A model generated the notes under the pieces. That model saw only the letters and a program-made list of their open reading frames with translations. It made no database searches and had not been told where the DNA came from. A stretch of DNA of 64,000 bases from positions 1 through 64,000 of the forward strand of contig DUCH01000382.1 of the NCBI GenBank assembly GCA_012959865.1. The letters are read 5' to 3'. The position numbers were made by a program, and so were the translations under genes. The DNA is from Myxococcales bacterium. Lineage in GTDB: Bacteria > Myxococcota_A > UBA9160 > UBA4427. Below are positions 61,863 to 64,000 of the stretch, one piece after another. The number at the start of each line of letters is the position of its first letter. Positions within the stretch are counted from its first letter, which is position 1.

Positions 61863-62076
61863 TGAGAAAATATAGCGACCCGTACTCGTCTTGGAATGTG
61901 GGTCGGGTAGAGCGCAGGTCCGCTGGCCGGTGGCGGCTTGTGGGTGGCGGCGCAACAACGACAAGTATCTGGCGCCGGGGTATCGTGGCCGGCAGGCGGT
62001 TGGCCGCCGTGAGGATCGGGAGACTCTCGCCGCGCGTTGGACGCGGGCTTCCCAATATCGGAGATGGAGATCCCGA

Positions 62077-63123
62077 ATGAAAACAGGAATACGTGTAGGT
62101 GGGCCGGCTTCGGGCGGGCGGGACGAGTTCAAAGCGATGCTGGTGTTTGCCCAGGAGGCGGAAAAGCTTGGCGTGGACCAGGCCTGGAGCGCCGAAGCAT
62201 GGGGAATGGACGCCATCGCACCCCTGGCTTTTCTGGCGGCGCGCACCGAACGAATGGAACTGGGAACCGGCATCATGCAGGTCTGCGCGCGCACCGCGGC
62301 GAGTACCGCCATGACGGCCCTCAGCATGCAAACGGTAACGGGTGGCCGGTTCATCTTGGGTCTGGGCAATTCCGGGCCTCAGGTGGTGGAAGGACTGCAC
62401 GGGGAATCCTTCCACCGTCCGTTAACGCGAATGCGCGAGACCATCGAAGTGATCCGCATGGCGAGTCGCGGGGAAAAACTCTCCCTTGCGGGAGAGCGCG
62501 TTGTCTTGCCGCGCCCGGGTGGCGAGGGCAAGGCCCTGCGGCTGGCCCACGAACCCACTCCGGTGCCCATTTATCTAGCGACCCTGGCGCCCCGGGCCCT
62601 GGAAATGACGGGCGAACTGGCGGACGGCTGGCTGGGAACTTCCTTTACCCCGGACGCCCCCGAGGCGCATCTCGCTCATATTCGAAAGGGGGCTGCGCGC
62701 GCAGGGCGAACTCTGGACGACCTGCGTCTATCCGTCGATGTCATGGTGGGCATCGGGGACGATCCGGCTCCCCTGATCGAAAAACAGAAACCCATGTTGG
62801 CCTTTCAGCTCTCTGCCATGGGGTCGCCCACCGTAAATTTTTACAACGATGCGTATTCGCGCTCGGGTTTTTCCGAGACCTGCGAAGAAGTTAGAAACCT
62901 GTGGCTGGCGGGCGACCGCGCCGCCGCGATCCGCGCAGTGCCCGATGAGATGGTGCGAGCCACTACCCTGATCGGCGATGAAGCCTACCTGCGCGAACGG
63001 ATCGCGCTCTATCGCGATTGCGGGATCAACGACTTGACCCTGCATCCAATGGGAAGTGGACCCCGCGAGCGTCTGGATACCCTGGGCACGGCGGTCGAAC
63101 TGATTCATCAAGTCTGCCGATGA
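62077..63123 (+). CDS. LLM-class F420-dependent oxidoreductase
   Basis: This 348-aa luciferase-fold protein resembles F420-dependent N5,N10-methylene-H4MPT-reductase-like enzymes: KTGIRVGGPASGGRDEFKAMLVFAQEAEKLGVDQAWSAEAWGMDAIAPLAFLAART, ELGTGIMQVCARTAASTAMTALSMQTVTGGRFILGLGNSGPQVVEGLHG, PIYLATLAPRALEMTGELADGWLG. Start ATG 62077 has GGAGA upstream; the frame is open to 61891 without similarity. It is divergent from the metallo-beta-lactamase gene; the 214-bp gap holds both promoters. F420 use is inferred from family resemblance. Confidence 0.93.
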   Translation: MKTGIRVGGPASGGRDEFKAMLVFAQEAEKLGVDQAWSAEAWGMDAIAPLAFLAARTERMELGTGIMQVCARTAASTAMTALSMQTVTGGRFILGLGNSGPQVVEGLHGESFHRPLTRMRETIEVIRMASRGEKLSLAGERVVLPRPGGEGKALRLAHEPTPVPIYLATLAPRALEMTGELADGWLGTSFTPDAPEAHLAHIRKGAARAGRTLDDLRLSVDVMVGIGDDPAPLIEKQKPMLAFQLSAMGSPTVNFYNDAYSRSGFSETCEEVRNLWLAGDRAAAIRAVPDEMVRATTLIGDEAYLRERIALYRDCGINDLTLHPMGSGPRERLDTLGTAVELIHQVCR

Positions 63124-63287
63124 ACCCGGAGCCGGGGATCGCCAACGGTTTTCCCCCGGTCCCCTCTCCCCCCCTCCCCCGAGAGAACGCCATCCCCTCA
63201 GCGTCGGTGGTCAAGGGTCTGCTGAGCACCTCGCGTTGCAGCCGCCCAAGGGCAGAGCGGACCCGATACGGGGTTGTTAGAGTTCCT

Positions 63288-63326
63288 AGCTCGGTGGTAT
63301 AGCTCGGTCGTATCGTTCGGTCGGCG
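63288..63326. repeat. 13-bp degenerate tandem repeat, three units
   Basis: AGCTCGGTGGTAT (63288), AGCTCGGTCGTAT (63301) and CGTTCGGTCGGCG (63314): units 1 and 2 differ at one position, unit 3 is more diverged. It lies in the 264-bp gap (63124-63387) before the amidase, about 60 bp upstream of its start. The rest of that gap holds C-rich sequence but no supportable gene. Confidence 0.75.
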
Positions 63327-63387
63327 GCGCGTCGTGTGGTTTCTCCGTTTCAGCGCGAGACCGCGAAATATAGATGGGAGAACTTTT

Positions 63388-64000
63388 ATGGGTGAATGGG
63401 CCCTCAAGTCGGCGGTGGAATTGGCCGCGATGATCCAGGCAAAAGAGGTCGGATGCCTCGAACTCTTGGATTACTTTCTGGAGCGAGTCGAACGTCTGAA
63501 TCCGGGGCTGAATGCGATCGTCGTCTTGGACGCGGAGCGGGCCAGGGTCCGGGCTCGGGAGGCCGACGAAGCGCTCGCCCGGGGCGAGACGTGGGGTCCA
63601 CTTCACGGTGTGCCCATGACGATCAAAGAGTCTTACAACGTGGCGGGGACGCCAACCACTTATGGGCAACCCGAGATGCGCAAGAACATTGCGCCGGTGG
63701 ATGCGCTCTCGGTGGAGCGCTTGAAGGGCGCGGGCGTGGTCCTCTTCGGGAAGACCAATGTTCCGCTCAACCTGGCGGACTTTCAGAGCTACAACGAAGT
63801 GTACGGCCGAACGGGAAATCCCTGGAATCTGGATCGAATTCCCGGCGGCTCTTCCGGGGGATCGGCGGCCGCTCTGGCGGCGGGCCTGACGGGCTTTGAT
63901 GCGGGTTCGGATATCGGTGGCTCGATCCGAAATCCCGCGCACTATTGCGGGGTCTACGGCCACAAGCCCACATGGGGTTTGCTTCCGCCGTTGGGGCATT
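63388..64000 (+). CDS. Amidase signature family protein, 3' end beyond the window
   Basis: The coding sequence is cut by the window end after 204 codons of an expected 450-500. It matches the amidase signature family: GPLHGVPMTIKESYNVAGTPTTYG with catalytic Lys80, GGSSGGSAAALAAG with cis-Ser155, and GSDIGGSIRNPAHYCGVYGHKPT with nucleophile Ser179. These enzymes hydrolyse amides by a Ser-cisSer-Lys triad; relatives include GatA, but no gatB/C context is visible. GGGAG precedes the ATG at good spacing. Confidence 0.93.
   Translation, partial: MGEWALKSAVELAAMIQAKEVGCLELLDYFLERVERLNPGLNAIVVLDAERARVRAREADEALARGETWGPLHGVPMTIKESYNVAGTPTTYGQPEMRKNIAPVDALSVERLKGAGVVLFGKTNVPLNLADFQSYNEVYGRTGNPWNLDRIPGGSSGGSAAALAAGLTGFDAGSDIGGSIRNPAHYCGVYGHKPTWGLLPPLGH

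Overview
The window is strongly GC-rich, densely coded bacterial DNA, and most genes lie in short operons whose members overlap by 4 bp (ATGA/GTGA/TTGA junctions). I see no rRNA, tRNA, IS element, phage gene or CRISPR array, and no recognisable transcription factor. Gene content is that of an aerobic, lipid- or xenobiotic-degrading Gram-negative: an A1-type heme-copper oxidase with a bc-type complex, acyl-CoA enzymes, F420/FMN luciferase-like oxidoreductases, DUF3604, DUF1214, sulfotransferases, and a PEP-CTERM protein. An uncultured lineage of the old Deltaproteobacteria (for example Myxococcota or Desulfobacterota relatives) would fit. That placement is inference from gene content only.

Layout. 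61-1702: frameshifted thiolase plus DUF35 partner. 1744-3753: DUF3604 lipoprotein. 4035-5222: glutaryl-CoA-dehydrogenase-like enzyme. 5308-7329: overlapping molybdenum-cofactor maturation set (split XdhC, MocA-like, small cupin) with no molybdoenzyme in view. 7423-9995: Baeyer-Villiger-type monooxygenase, glycine-zipper protein, small lipoprotein. 10017-12099: serine hydrolase divergent from a TauD-type dioxygenase. 12157-16456: SDR / sulfotransferase / SDR operon with a DUF1214 gene opposite. 16701-21139: luciferase-like oxidoreductase, FMN glutamate-synthase-family protein, pyruvate-oxidase-like ThDP enzyme.

21168-31063 is the centrepiece: coxB-coxA-coxC, a membrane protein, diheme cytochrome c, Rieske protein, cytochrome b fused to cytochrome c, then a single protein joining a CtaG-like oxidase-assembly domain to a FixG/CcoG-like iron-sulfur membrane domain, followed by a FixH/YtkA-like protein. 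Together these look like a quinol-to-oxygen chain with its own copper-centre assembly cassette.

31174-35839 repeats the sulfotransferase / DUF1214 / SDR theme with two DUF1214 paralogs. 35888-38734: SnoaL-like protein, then a UbiB-type kinase beside a diiron ferritin-like protein. 38986-43788: orphan PEP-CTERM lectin-like protein and an ABC exporter pair. 44045-48523: operon of luciferase-like, CaiB-type CoA-transferase, SDR, double EthD and SnoaL-like proteins, presumably catabolic. 48694-55394: Tat-exported aldo/keto reductase relative, membrane spermidine-synthase-like protein, exported protein, acyl-CoA ligase, EthD protein. 55422-61862: minus-strand run of metallo-beta-lactamase-fold protein, DUF3604, PhyH, nucleoside hydrolase and AtoE-type transporter. 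62077 to the end: luciferase-like protein and the start of an amidase.

A recurrent oddity is short tandem duplication, often with 13-bp units. It occurs between genes, across stop codons and in frame inside one gene (3936, 9491, 15172, 16445, 30479, 30698, 63288).
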